From NCBI RefSeq assembly GCF_039537985.1, contig NZ_BAABBN010000007.1, positions 1 through 64,000 of the forward strand: 64,000 bases of DNA. Direction: 5' to 3'. This stretch comes from Litoribacillus peritrichatus. Its GTDB lineage: Bacteria > Pseudomonadota > Gammaproteobacteria > Pseudomonadales > Litoribrevibacteraceae. Both the position numbers and the translations under genes were made by a program. Below, in pieces: positions 34,902-42,985 of the stretch (positions are counted from its first letter, which is position 1; each line of letters starts with the position of its first letter). The notes below the pieces were generated by a model. That model had not been told where the DNA came from. It made no database searches and saw only the letters and a program-made list of their open reading frames with translations.

Positions 34902-36697
34902 TGAATTCTGGAAATGCATATAATGCCAAGCATTTAAAAACAGAACAAATAGCTAATTCTTTCGTACCTTCTAATAAATTTAAAGAAACGGCCGTTAATG
35001 GGCATACATTATTGTTTGGACCTAGAGGAAGTGGAAAAACAACATTATTAAGAATGTTGAGCCTAGATATACTTCCAAATTGGAGTCATAAAGATGCTGA
35101 CGATATAAGAAAAGATATCCACTATGAAGGAGTTTATGTTCCTGGGGATTTAGTATGGGGGCAAATGATCCGCTCTCTCTCAAAGGCTGGAATAGAAGAA
35201 AATTGCGCCAATGCGTTTGCTTATACTGCTTTTTGCACTCATGTTTTCTTGGCTGTAATTGATACATTAGGTGCTTCTCTAAAGTATCATGTAAAAGTTT
35301 ATGGAACTGAAATTTTAGACAGTAATAGTGATGAAATTCATGATTCTTTTAAGTTCATTGCAAGAACTCTTAAATTAGATTTAGATAAGATTTCTTTACC
35401 TAGAATTAGATCGGAGCTGTCCCTTAGGTTAAATAGGCTCGGAGAGTATTCTCAACAAGCAATTGAAAATAAAGCTATTACTCTTAAAGTTTTAAGGGAT
35501 GATCTACCGTATTCTTCAATTGATTTAAAAACAGCATTGGATGCTATCTTTAGTGAATTTGATCACGCATTGAATAGGCCTGAGCATAGATGGGCTATCC
35601 TTTTGGATGAGTTTGAAATTGCTCCTAAGATACTTTTGGATAAGGTTATCCAAAGTATGAGGTCTTCAGCTAAAAAGATTATGTTTAAAGTTGCATTAGT
35701 TCCTTGTGGGTTACATCAAGAAACTGAGGCTGAGATTAGTAAAAATAATGACCATTCTGTTGTAGAACTTTGGTATAGAGAGAAAGGTGAAAGTCAAACT
35801 TTCTGTAATGATATTTTACGTTCACGATACAATATTTCAGACCCCTATGCTGTTTTTGGGAAAACAATGTTTATTAATAATAAACAGACTTCTAAAGATG
35901 ATCGCTCTGAAATGTGGGCTAAAGAGTTTCATAGTTTGATGGAAAAGGATGTATCCTTTAAAGAATATATTGAAACTAGGAATATAGACTTTGAGCGTGT
36001 CCTTTCAGGGAAAGAAAAATCTTCAATATATAATACAATTAGGAAAATAGCTCCTAGAATTGCTTTCCGGAATGCTTTCAAACGAGACGATAACACGTCC
36101 AAAGGGCGTAAGGTTCCTTTTGAGTTTTACGCTGGATGGGATGCAATTACAAGAATTAGTGAAGGAAACCCTAGGTGGTTAATTACTACAATAAACTCTT
36201 TGTACGAAACAATTTCTAAGAATGGTTCTGTAGGTCAAGAGGAGCAATATAATAAAATTTATGCTGCTAGTGAGGCATATTCTTCAATGCTTGCTACGAC
36301 TGCTCTTACTAATAATATGGGAATTACTACTAAAGAATCACCATATGAAATTATTAAAGACATTGCTAAGTTTTTTAATAAAGTTCTAACAAAAGAAGAC
36401 TTTAAAGCTGATCCTCCTGGTACCTTTGTTATAGATCAAAAAGTATCTTCTGAAATAGAAATGGCTATGCGAATAGCTTTAAATCATGGTGCTATTGTTT
36501 CATTAGAGAAAAACCTAGATTTTTGGAACTATAAATCTCTCTTTGGTATGAGATTTAGACTTTCGTACTTGTTCTCTCCTACTTTAAAGCTTCCTCTAAG
36601 AATGGAAAAAAAGGTTAATCTTTCAAGTATATTGCTACGTGGCCCTGTTTCTAAAAACAGCATCGTTGTGCAAGAGGATATGTTTAATGAAATCTAA
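34898..36697 (+). CDS. P-loop ATPase (ORC/Cdc6-like AAA type) of the methylase operon
   Basis: 599 residues. Walker A LLFGPRGSGKTTLL (38-51) lies near the N-terminus. Walker B is AILLDEFEIAP (about 235-245), followed by a sensor-like KIMFKVALVPCG. The C-terminal half is helical and ends in a possible winged-helix segment. The layout recalls ORC/Cdc6-like or STAND-related ATPases seen in defence islands, but I do not recognise a named family. A GGAGG ribosome site precedes tandem ATGs at 34898/34901. The 3' end overlaps the next gene by 11 bp. Strongly AT-rich, unlike the chromosome around the transposon. Confidence 0.75.
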   Translation: MMNSGNAYNAKHLKTEQIANSFVPSNKFKETAVNGHTLLFGPRGSGKTTLLRMLSLDILPNWSHKDADDIRKDIHYEGVYVPGDLVWGQMIRSLSKAGIEENCANAFAYTAFCTHVFLAVIDTLGASLKYHVKVYGTEILDSNSDEIHDSFKFIARTLKLDLDKISLPRIRSELSLRLNRLGEYSQQAIENKAITLKVLRDDLPYSSIDLKTALDAIFSEFDHALNRPEHRWAILLDEFEIAPKILLDKVIQSMRSSAKKIMFKVALVPCGLHQETEAEISKNNDHSVVELWYREKGESQTFCNDILRSRYNISDPYAVFGKTMFINNKQTSKDDRSEMWAKEFHSLMEKDVSFKEYIETRNIDFERVLSGKEKSSIYNTIRKIAPRIAFRNAFKRDDNTSKGRKVPFEFYAGWDAITRISEGNPRWLITTINSLYETISKNGSVGQEEQYNKIYAASEAYSSMLATTALTNNMGITTKESPYEIIKDIAKFFNKVLTKEDFKADPPGTFVIDQKVSSEIEMAMRIALNHGAIVSLEKNLDFWNYKSLFGMRFRLSYLFSPTLKLPLRMEKKVNLSSILLRGPVSKNSIVVQEDMFNEI

Positions 36698-37601
36698 GTA
36701 TCAGATTAGTAACCTTTATAATCTAGATAAAGAAAGCTTGTCTAGTGTGCTACAAACAACTGATATTTTTATTTCTTTAAAAGGGAAATACAGAACCGTT
36801 GAAATTTTTGAAAAGTTTGAAGAAATACGGAAGGAAGACTCAGAGATATTTGATGTTTTATCTATAAGTGAAGATGATTTGTTTGATCAATTAGGTTTTC
36901 ATTTTAATAAATTTATCTTAAATGAAGAAATAGTTGTTTCGATTGATATATCACTGATATCAAGGAGAATATTAGCTTGTCTCTTATCAAGCTTATTGAA
37001 ACTTAGTAAAGGTAAAAAGTTTACATTAAATATACTATATTCTTTAGCTAAATATGCTCCGCCTCCATGTGAAGACAGTGAACCTAATGAAAGAGTAGAG
37101 CCTGTTCATGAGTTATTTTCTGGGTGGAGTAATATTCCAGGTTTACCTGTTCAAGCTGTAGTAGGATTAGGATACGAAAAGAATAAGGCTCTTGGTGCAA
37201 TTGAATATCTAGAGAGTGATGAAAGTTTTGTTTTAATACCTAGTTCGTCTGAAAATAACTATAGAGATGACATTCTGTCTCAAAATAAGACACTTCTCTC
37301 ATTTATTGATGATGAGAATAGATTAGAGTACGACGTTCAAGCTCCCGTTGATACTATTTATATGCTTGATTCATTACTTTCTGGTTATAAGTCTCAGAGT
37401 AAACTAGTTCTGTTGCCGTTTGGGCCAAAATTATTTTATTTATGCTCTTTAGTTGCCGCTTTAGTGAATCCTGAGGTGGCTGTTTGGAATGTAAGTAGCG
37501 TTGATCAACAAAATGTAATTACGCAGGATAGAGATATAGTGGATACATTTGGTTTTTCTTGTTCTGTTTGTGGAAACGATGATTCTCAAAAAGCAGAATA
37601 G
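36687..37601 (+). CDS. protein of unknown function, last gene of the methylase operon
   Basis: 304 residues, not recognised. The start at 36687 sits inside the ATPase gene's end (ATG within GTTTAATGAAATCTAA), pointing to coupled translation. The C-terminal part has a Rossmann-like look: a helix (TIYMLDSLL), a strand with KLVLLPFGPKLFYLCSLVAA, then VAVWNVSS. The protein ends in CSVCGND, a CxxC pair. The family is unknown; always-paired translation with the ATPase suggests a partner or effector subunit. Confidence 0.6.
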   Translation: MKSKYQISNLYNLDKESLSSVLQTTDIFISLKGKYRTVEIFEKFEEIRKEDSEIFDVLSISEDDLFDQLGFHFNKFILNEEIVVSIDISLISRRILACLLSSLLKLSKGKKFTLNILYSLAKYAPPPCEDSEPNERVEPVHELFSGWSNIPGLPVQAVVGLGYEKNKALGAIEYLESDESFVLIPSSSENNYRDDILSQNKTLLSFIDDENRLEYDVQAPVDTIYMLDSLLSGYKSQSKLVLLPFGPKLFYLCSLVAALVNPEVAVWNVSSVDQQNVITQDRDIVDTFGFSCSVCGNDDSQKAE

Positions 37602-37652
37602 AGTAGCATAAGTCACAAATTATGAAAGGTTAAGGTATGATTGACCTGACAG

Positions 37653-37799
37653 GTATGAAACTTTATTACTCAGAAATTTGTTGAGTACTCTCAAGTTAGG
37701 CCGTCCAGTATGATACTTTATTTATTTTAAGCTTGATTTTACAACGGTAGAATGCGGTCTAGAGAGCATATTAGTATGAAACTTTATTACTCGCCCACA
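37653..37799 (-). repeat. distal transposon end with three spaced TnsB sites (Tn7L type)
   Basis: Sites gtatgaaactttattact at 37653-37670 and 37774-37791, and gtatgatactttatttat at 37708-37725, in the opposite orientation to those at the glmS side. The tip is CTCGCCCACA at 37790-37799. The spacing over about 150 bp matches the left end of Tn7. Confidence 0.92.
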
Positions 37800-37854
37800 T
37801 TACATATAGATCGAAGAAAGGATCTACTCCTAATTACTTTTATCAATAGAAACC

Positions 37855-37888
37855 CGTTAACGACTTCATTGAGTCGTTAACGTTTTTT
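37855..37888 (+). terminator. intrinsic terminator, probably the displaced glmS terminator
   Basis: Perfect 11-bp stem cgttaacgact/agtcgttaacg, 6-nt loop, six T. It lies 56 bp beyond the transposon and points the same way as glmS. Without the transposon it would stand about 145 bp after the glmS stop. It may also serve the converging BASS gene on the other strand. Confidence 0.8.
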
Positions 37889-37944
37889 AGGTTTCAGGTA
37901 CCCAGAAACGAAAGTTTAAGTACCTGATTGCCATTCAAAAGCTT

Positions 37945-38832
37945 TTAGGAATTAACCAATCGCTCTTGCATCACATAACTTTGCTTCCGAACTATACCGA
38001 TAAATAAAGCCGCATTAAAAAGCATTACGAATGAGTAAACGGCAGGGACACTTGCAAAAGCCATGTTTCCAAGCAGGGTTGCTGCGATAAAAATACCGGA
38101 GGCGCTGTTTTGTAATCCGATTTCGACGCCAATGGAAATGCTTTGTTTTCGATTCAGTTTAACCATTCTGGCCAATAAAACGCCTAATATCATAGCAACC
38201 AAATTAAGGCCGAGAACTACAGATCCAACGCTCAAAAACAGGGTAGTGAGTTGTTCGCGTTCTTGAATAATCACACCTACAAAAATGCCAATGAACATGA
38301 TAGTTGCCAGGCGATTAACCGGCTTTTCCAGTCTTGCGCCGGCGTTAGGGTAAAAGTGCCTTAAAGCCATGCCCAGCCAGACCGGCAGCAGCGTGATTAC
38401 AAATAAACGGAGGTTCGTTTCACCGACAGGTAACAAGCTTTCGTTTGTCATACCCATAAAGTGGTTTAAGGAGACATTCACAATAAACGGGATAGTGAAG
38501 GCGGTGACAATACAGCTGATCGCCGTTAATGTGACCGAAAGAGCCACATCTCCACGGGCTAAATACACAATCAGATTGGATAAAGCTCCGCCAGCGCATG
38601 AAACGACAATCATAACGCCTACCGCCGTTTCTGGTGTCATATCAATGAACAGACAAAATAAATAGCCAAGAATGGGCAGCAAAACAATCTGGCCAAATGC
38701 CCCGATAAGAACAGCCTTTGGATACACGAAAATTCGTTTGAAATCGTCTAAAACCAGCGATGTCCCCATGCCGAACATGATGATCCCCAGGCTTACTGGA
38801 AGTATGATATTTATAATTAGATCGCTTTCCAT
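37945..38832 (-). CDS. BASS-family (bile acid:sodium symporter) transporter
   Basis: 295-residue inner-membrane protein with nine to ten hydrophobic segments and BASS signatures: the opening MFGMGTSLVLDDF, the unwound-helix region SCAGGALSNLIVYLARGDVAL and the later GVEIGLQNSASGIFIAATL. Family members use sodium to import organic anions such as pantoate, pyruvate or bile acids. It is the last gene of a three-gene operon with a ketopantoate-reductase-like and a decarboxylase-like enzyme, so the substrate may be a related keto or hydroxy acid. Confidence 0.88.
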   Translation of the reverse strand: MESDLIINIILPVSLGIIMFGMGTSLVLDDFKRIFVYPKAVLIGAFGQIVLLPILGYLFCLFIDMTPETAVGVMIVVSCAGGALSNLIVYLARGDVALSVTLTAISCIVTAFTIPFIVNVSLNHFMGMTNESLLPVGETNLRLFVITLLPVWLGMALRHFYPNAGARLEKPVNRLATIMFIGIFVGVIIQEREQLTTLFLSVGSVVLGLNLVAMILGVLLARMVKLNRKQSISIGVEIGLQNSASGIFIAATLLGNMAFASVPAVYSFVMLFNAALFIGIVRKQSYVMQERLVNS

Positions 38833-38844
38833 GTTCTACTGGCC

Positions 38845-39867
38845 CTATCGGACGCTCTCCCATATTTTTTCTACTGACAAAGGTGTGAAGGGGCTTTTAG
38901 AAAATTCGGACTTACATAGCTTATAAATTGCCTGATTCACAGGAACATTAACTTTATATTTATCCGCAAGAGATAAGACATACCCGTTAATGGTTTCAAG
39001 TTCTGAGGCGTGACCTCCCTGAACAATGATGTCCTGAGCCATACTTGAGATAACCATCTTCTTTAGATTTTTCAAGTATGGTTTTCTGGTCAGAAAGCCA
39101 GGTAAGATGCCGGCCGCTTTTATCAGGGTCCAGCTTGGCATGCCGCCCAGTTTACTTTCCTTAAAACCGGCCGCTTCCATTACTTTCACACCTTCGTAGG
39201 TCATGGTGGTTAACAGTTTCTGAAATTCTTTGCTCTTGGATTGATCATTTTGATGCAACGCAACCAGGGTGGTTAAGGAGTTGGTGAGATTAATCACGAT
39301 TTTGGCATGGCTGGCATCATCAAAATTGGCTGGTGTGTTGGTTTCTACGCCGTTATTAAAGAGTTCAGCAACCTCTTTTAACTCGCTTGAGCTGAGTCCG
39401 CCTTTATGGCCTAAGGCGATGGGGCCTTTTTTCTGATATCCCACAACGGCAGGGTTGTCTACCCAGGCATTAAAGCAAACCACACCATAGATGACTTTGT
39501 TGAAGTAATTAGGCAGTACCTTTTGGTTTTCGACCCCATTTTGAAGTGCGACGATAATGACGTCTGTACCATACTTGTCTTGAAGTAATTGACTCACTGC
39601 ATTCAGGCTGTAATTTTTAATACACAGAATGATCAGATCCGGTACAGGCATCTTGTCCAGTTCTGAATAAGCGGTCACTGATGTTCGTGTTCGTTGTTGT
39701 GGTGTTTCACCAAGGTAAGTCTCGATACCCTGAGTGTTTATATGATCGGCCACTTCAGGTTTATCAAAGACATAGAAGTTAAGATGGTTGTTGTCAGCAC
39801 TTTCTTTTAACCAAGCAGCGACGGTCGCCCCTATTGCACCTGCACCGAATATCATTATATTTTTCAT
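38845..39867 (-). CDS. ketopantoate reductase (PanE/ApbA) family protein
   Basis: 340-residue NADPH-dependent 2-oxoacid reductase family. N-terminal Rossmann motif MKNIMIFGAGAIGATVA, then the family core CIKNYSLNAV...ALQNGVENQ and the C-terminal helical domain. Start 39867 was taken because AGGAG precedes it at good spacing and the Rossmann fold then begins at residue 1. True PanE is about 300 residues, so this is a longer paralogue; its operon partners suggest a catabolic or specialised role rather than pantothenate synthesis. Confidence 0.83.
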   Translation of the reverse strand: MKNIMIFGAGAIGATVAAWLKESADNNHLNFYVFDKPEVADHINTQGIETYLGETPQQRTRTSVTAYSELDKMPVPDLIILCIKNYSLNAVSQLLQDKYGTDVIIVALQNGVENQKVLPNYFNKVIYGVVCFNAWVDNPAVVGYQKKGPIALGHKGGLSSSELKEVAELFNNGVETNTPANFDDASHAKIVINLTNSLTTLVALHQNDQSKSKEFQKLLTTMTYEGVKVMEAAGFKESKLGGMPSWTLIKAAGILPGFLTRKPYLKNLKKMVISSMAQDIIVQGGHASELETINGYVLSLADKYKVNVPVNQAIYKLCKSEFSKSPFTPLSVEKIWESVR

Positions 39868-39880
39868 TTTAAACTCCTGG

Positions 39881-40756
39881 TTATTCGCCTTTAGGCAGGT
39901 CAAAACAAGCATTCATGCTTGGGGTGTAGCGGTATTGAAACGCTTCACTTTCTATTTTTAAGCTGCGGAGTTTGTCTGCGACAGGGCCTTCTCCTAACCT
40001 GAGTGCTGCAAGAGGTTGATTCTGTTGATTAGTTGGACTCTTTTTGAACAGCGTTGCCATGTTTTTATTAATGACAAATGAGCTTTTAAAGTTGGTTTCG
40101 CTTTTCAAACGGCGGCCTTCTAAAACCGAATAAAGGTTGGAATGGACGTCAAATTGCTGAGTCGTACCGGACGTTGGAATATTGAGCTCTAGGTAAGGCG
40201 CTTGGCCAGGTACTGATGCCTTGATTGTTGTGCTTTTGCTGGCTTTTGAAATTTCGATGGTTTCTAAATCTTTGGGCAGACCCCAAATTTTTCTGCCGCG
40301 TATACGGTTTTCTAAGGAGGTTACGGGCATATGAAACACGTGATAGCCGAAGTTCTTTAGCTTATCCCCCGCTAACATGGTTAAGACCGGAATATTCAAG
40401 GCGCCATCTACGACCACAGGTATGGTCATGGCGATCTCGTTGTAGGGGGCAACATTCATCACGTTACGGTATTCGTAACATGAAAAAATCACCAGGGATC
40501 GGCCTCGAGTCATTTTCACGGGCTGCATGCTGGGGTGTGGCATAATGGCTTTAGCGGCTTCATAGTCGCAATGAAAAATCGCGATGGCACAGCTTGAGTC
40601 GCCGTAAAATGTCGGAAAGCGATAGTTTTTACTGATATCGTCAGTGAGCTGGAGAGGGCTGTCTCTGTGGCGTAGTTCAAATCGTTTAAAGAACTCGTCT
40701 TGAAATTGGGACTCATTGTCGAGCAGCTCTGGGCTAAAATTTGTGTTGGCCTGCAT
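39881..40756 (-). CDS. acetoacetate decarboxylase-like protein
   Basis: 291 residues of the ADC family: blocks CDYEAAKAIMP, SCYEYRNVMNVAPYNEIAM, GYHVFHMPVTSLENRIRGRKIWGLPK. In true acetoacetate decarboxylase a Lys in the centre forms a Schiff base; many relatives act on other compounds, so the reaction is uncertain. Start 40756 has GGAG seven bases upstream; an ATG eight codons earlier is also in frame. First gene of the operon, transcribed away from the LuxR regulator. Confidence 0.82.
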   Translation of the reverse strand: MQANTNFSPELLDNESQFQDEFFKRFELRHRDSPLQLTDDISKNYRFPTFYGDSSCAIAIFHCDYEAAKAIMPHPSMQPVKMTRGRSLVIFSCYEYRNVMNVAPYNEIAMTIPVVVDGALNIPVLTMLAGDKLKNFGYHVFHMPVTSLENRIRGRKIWGLPKDLETIEISKASKSTTIKASVPGQAPYLELNIPTSGTTQQFDVHSNLYSVLEGRRLKSETNFKSSFVINKNMATLFKKSPTNQQNQPLAALRLGEGPVADKLRSLKIESEAFQYRYTPSMNACFDLPKGE

Positions 40757-40987
40757 AGGGTCTCTCCAGCGATATGTCATTCACTGGTATTGTTGGCAGT
40801 CTTGAATAATAAAAAAATAGTAAATATGACCTATAGCAGGCTGTTGATGTTCGTTATCGAGGCAGGCTTAACAAGGCAAAATCAGACGAAAAAGCGGAGT
40901 TTATAATCATAAATGAGTATTTTGAGCCTGATTTTAACGCCGTTAGGGCAACACAGATAGAAAATCAACAACCTGATAGGGTTCTCC

Positions 40988-41965
40988 ATGCCACTGAATG
41001 ATTCGAAAAAGAATTTAATAGATCACACCATTTCCAATATTTACCGACGGGCTATCGGGCAGACGGATTTCTATCGGCGGCATGTACTGACTGAGATTGC
41101 CCGGGTAATTGATTTTGACGGGGCGTTATGGGGAACAGGTCACCTGGAATCGAACCACTTTCATAGCGTAGAAGTGCTGGGCGTGGATGAAAGCTACCCT
41201 TTGGCGCTGGCAGAAACACGGAATATTAATCCAATCTACGATGTGTTTAAGGCCAATCCTGGTAAGGCCGTTAACATGCAGCATGTGGTCGAGGACGAAT
41301 CGTTTTATTCCAGCAAACTCTATCTGGATTTTTTCGCTCGTTTTGGGGTTGAAAGAGTGATGGGGGTTATTTTGTCCGATGAGATGACCGGTATTTTTAC
41401 CTTAATCAGTCTGTACCGGTTTGAGCGGGATCATGTATTTTCTGAAGAGGATGGAAATCGACTTGAGCGATTAGCTTTTCATATGGTGAGAGGGGCGTCT
41501 CAAGCCTATTTTCTTCACTTGAGCCGACCACGAAGTTTGAATCATGCGCTCGCTATTTGTGATCAGCATGGTGTGTTTTACGAAGCGCAGCCAGAATTTA
41601 TTCGTTTACTCAAAACCTATGTGCATGAATCGGTCGATAGACGGCTTCCTTTCTCCTTGGATAAAACGACAGAAGGATTAACTAACATCGTAGCAGAGGG
41701 CAAGCTGTGTTTTCGTCATGAAAAACTGGGCGATTTGTTTTGTATTTCGTTATGGGAACGAAGCCCTATCGATATGTTGAGTGAGCGGGAACAAGAAGTG
41801 GTAAATGCCGTTGTGCATGGTCTCAGCTTCAAAGAAGCGGCTAAGAAATTAAACGTTGCGCCTTCTACGGTGTCTAATCATCTCTACAAAATTTACCGAA
41901 AGCTCAATGTATCAAGCAGAACAGAATTGGCCGAATTGGCCAATCCAATTGGGCTGAATGAGTGA
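40988..41965 (+). CDS. LuxR-type transcriptional regulator
   Basis: 325 residues. The C-terminal LuxR helix-turn-helix is clear: LSEREQEVVNAVVHGLSFKE, then AKKLNVAPSTVSNHLYKIYR. The N-terminal 250 residues resemble a GAF-like sensory domain without a receiver aspartate, so it is probably ligand-responsive rather than phosphorylated. It is divergent from the ADC-reductase-transporter operon across a 230-bp gap and is its likely regulator. Confidence 0.87.
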   Translation: MPLNDSKKNLIDHTISNIYRRAIGQTDFYRRHVLTEIARVIDFDGALWGTGHLESNHFHSVEVLGVDESYPLALAETRNINPIYDVFKANPGKAVNMQHVVEDESFYSSKLYLDFFARFGVERVMGVILSDEMTGIFTLISLYRFERDHVFSEEDGNRLERLAFHMVRGASQAYFLHLSRPRSLNHALAICDQHGVFYEAQPEFIRLLKTYVHESVDRRLPFSLDKTTEGLTNIVAEGKLCFRHEKLGDLFCISLWERSPIDMLSEREQEVVNAVVHGLSFKEAAKKLNVAPSTVSNHLYKIYRKLNVSSRTELAELANPIGLNE

Positions 41966-42090
41966 CGTTCTGCAAGACATTCATGGAATCTTTGTAACCT
42001 GAAACAGGGCGTGCTCATCTTGGTTACCGATAATCAGCTATAGTCATCTTATAAGGTTATAAAAATTAACCGATGTGTCAGGTGCTAGGG

Positions 42091-42651
42091 ATGAATAATG
42101 CCAAGATCTTAAGAGTTGATAAAATAGGCGCTCCGTTATCGTGGATTTCGCCCCAGGAGGCATCCACGTTTATTATGAACGCCCGTGTATTATGGACCCT
42201 CGGAGAAGAGACTGTGGTTCTGAGAGGGGGGATTAATTGCCTTGGTGAGCGATCGATTCTTGAAATCCCGGCCATTATCGCGACCAAAGGACGGAATAAA
42301 AAAGCGAACGATACGCCAGCGTTATGTCGTAGTGTGATCTATGCCAGAGACCACTACAGTTGTCTGTACTGTGGAGAACAGCCAGGTGTTCCCCTGTTAA
42401 GCCTGGATCATGTTATTCCGGTATCACGCGGAGGGCCGACCACGTTTCAAAATCTGGTGACTGCGTGTCGCCGCTGTAACACCTTTAAACGGGATAGAAC
42501 GCCGGAAGAGGCCAACATGAAGTTGCTGGCAGTGCCTTTTGTACCCAGCAAACACGAGTTTTTATATTTATCCAATCGCAGAATTCTGAAACCCGAGCAA
42601 TTGGCTTACCTAAAGTCGGGTATTCGGGATGAACTGCTTTATGCAGCTTGA
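42091..42651 (+). CDS. HNH endonuclease family protein
   Basis: 186 residues with a complete HNH finger: two CxxC-type pairs (CLYCGEQ and CRRCN) around SLDHVIPVSRGGPTTFQNLV. This short, single-domain form is widespread in marine gammaproteobacteria; the role is unknown (it is not part of a recognised restriction system here). The frame is open to an ATG at 42073, but 42091 follows an AGG-rich site. Confidence 0.88.
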   Translation: MNNAKILRVDKIGAPLSWISPQEASTFIMNARVLWTLGEETVVLRGGINCLGERSILEIPAIIATKGRNKKANDTPALCRSVIYARDHYSCLYCGEQPGVPLLSLDHVIPVSRGGPTTFQNLVTACRRCNTFKRDRTPEEANMKLLAVPFVPSKHEFLYLSNRRILKPEQLAYLKSGIRDELLYAA

Positions 42652-42985
42652 TCTTTTGTGTCCATATGATCAGTTATTCTCTTTAAAACCAACCGTTTAC
42701 GTAAGGGAAGTTGATTACTGTCGGTCAACTGCCGTTGTCGCACGCTTTTCAAATATTGACACATTCCTTACGCATTTCTTGCACATTTCAACTCTAATCT
42801 GACTCTATCGGTTTAGTACAAAGACTCAAAAACACAAGGTAAAAACTGTAAGCAGTGTCTCAAATTGCTTTGTTGCCGATGCTGAGATTTGGTCTAAGCT
42901 GAATTATTCAATTGATTCATTTATGAGTTGGACGGATCAAGGTTTAACTCAAAGGAAACAACAATAAATAACTGGGACGAGTTAA
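42652..42985. other. gene-free leader of the type VI operon
   Basis: About 330 bp ahead of tssA, the most likely place for the promoter of the 17-gene cluster. A TTGACA is present at 42756-42761, but no matching -10 at 17 bp was found. A GG/GC sigma-54 motif was looked for and not convincingly seen. Confidence 0.4.

Larger units (their letters stand above)
3711..37799 (+). mobile_element. 34.1-kb Tn7-family transposon inserted at glmS
   Basis: The element runs from TGTGGGAGAGTAATAAAG to the inverted copy ending CTCGCCCACA. It is flanked by the 5-bp direct repeat TTACA (3706-3710 and 37800-37804). The ends share an 18-20 bp motif (agtaataaagttycatac): three packed copies at the glmS side and three spaced copies at the far side, the same asymmetry as Tn7R and Tn7L. 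It carries intact tnsABCDE close to the glmS-proximal end and about 26 kb of cargo: an ATPase/STAS trio, Wadjet, IS21, an Rhs toxin with immunity genes and a methylase-containing operon. Two internal end-like sequences suggest a composite origin. The matching TTACA repeats imply that the last move carried the whole unit. Confidence 0.95.

Noticed and set aside
42652..42985. Sigma-54 promoter for the type VI operon
   Set aside because: A TTGC-like element is present near 42780, but no GG element lies at the required distance.
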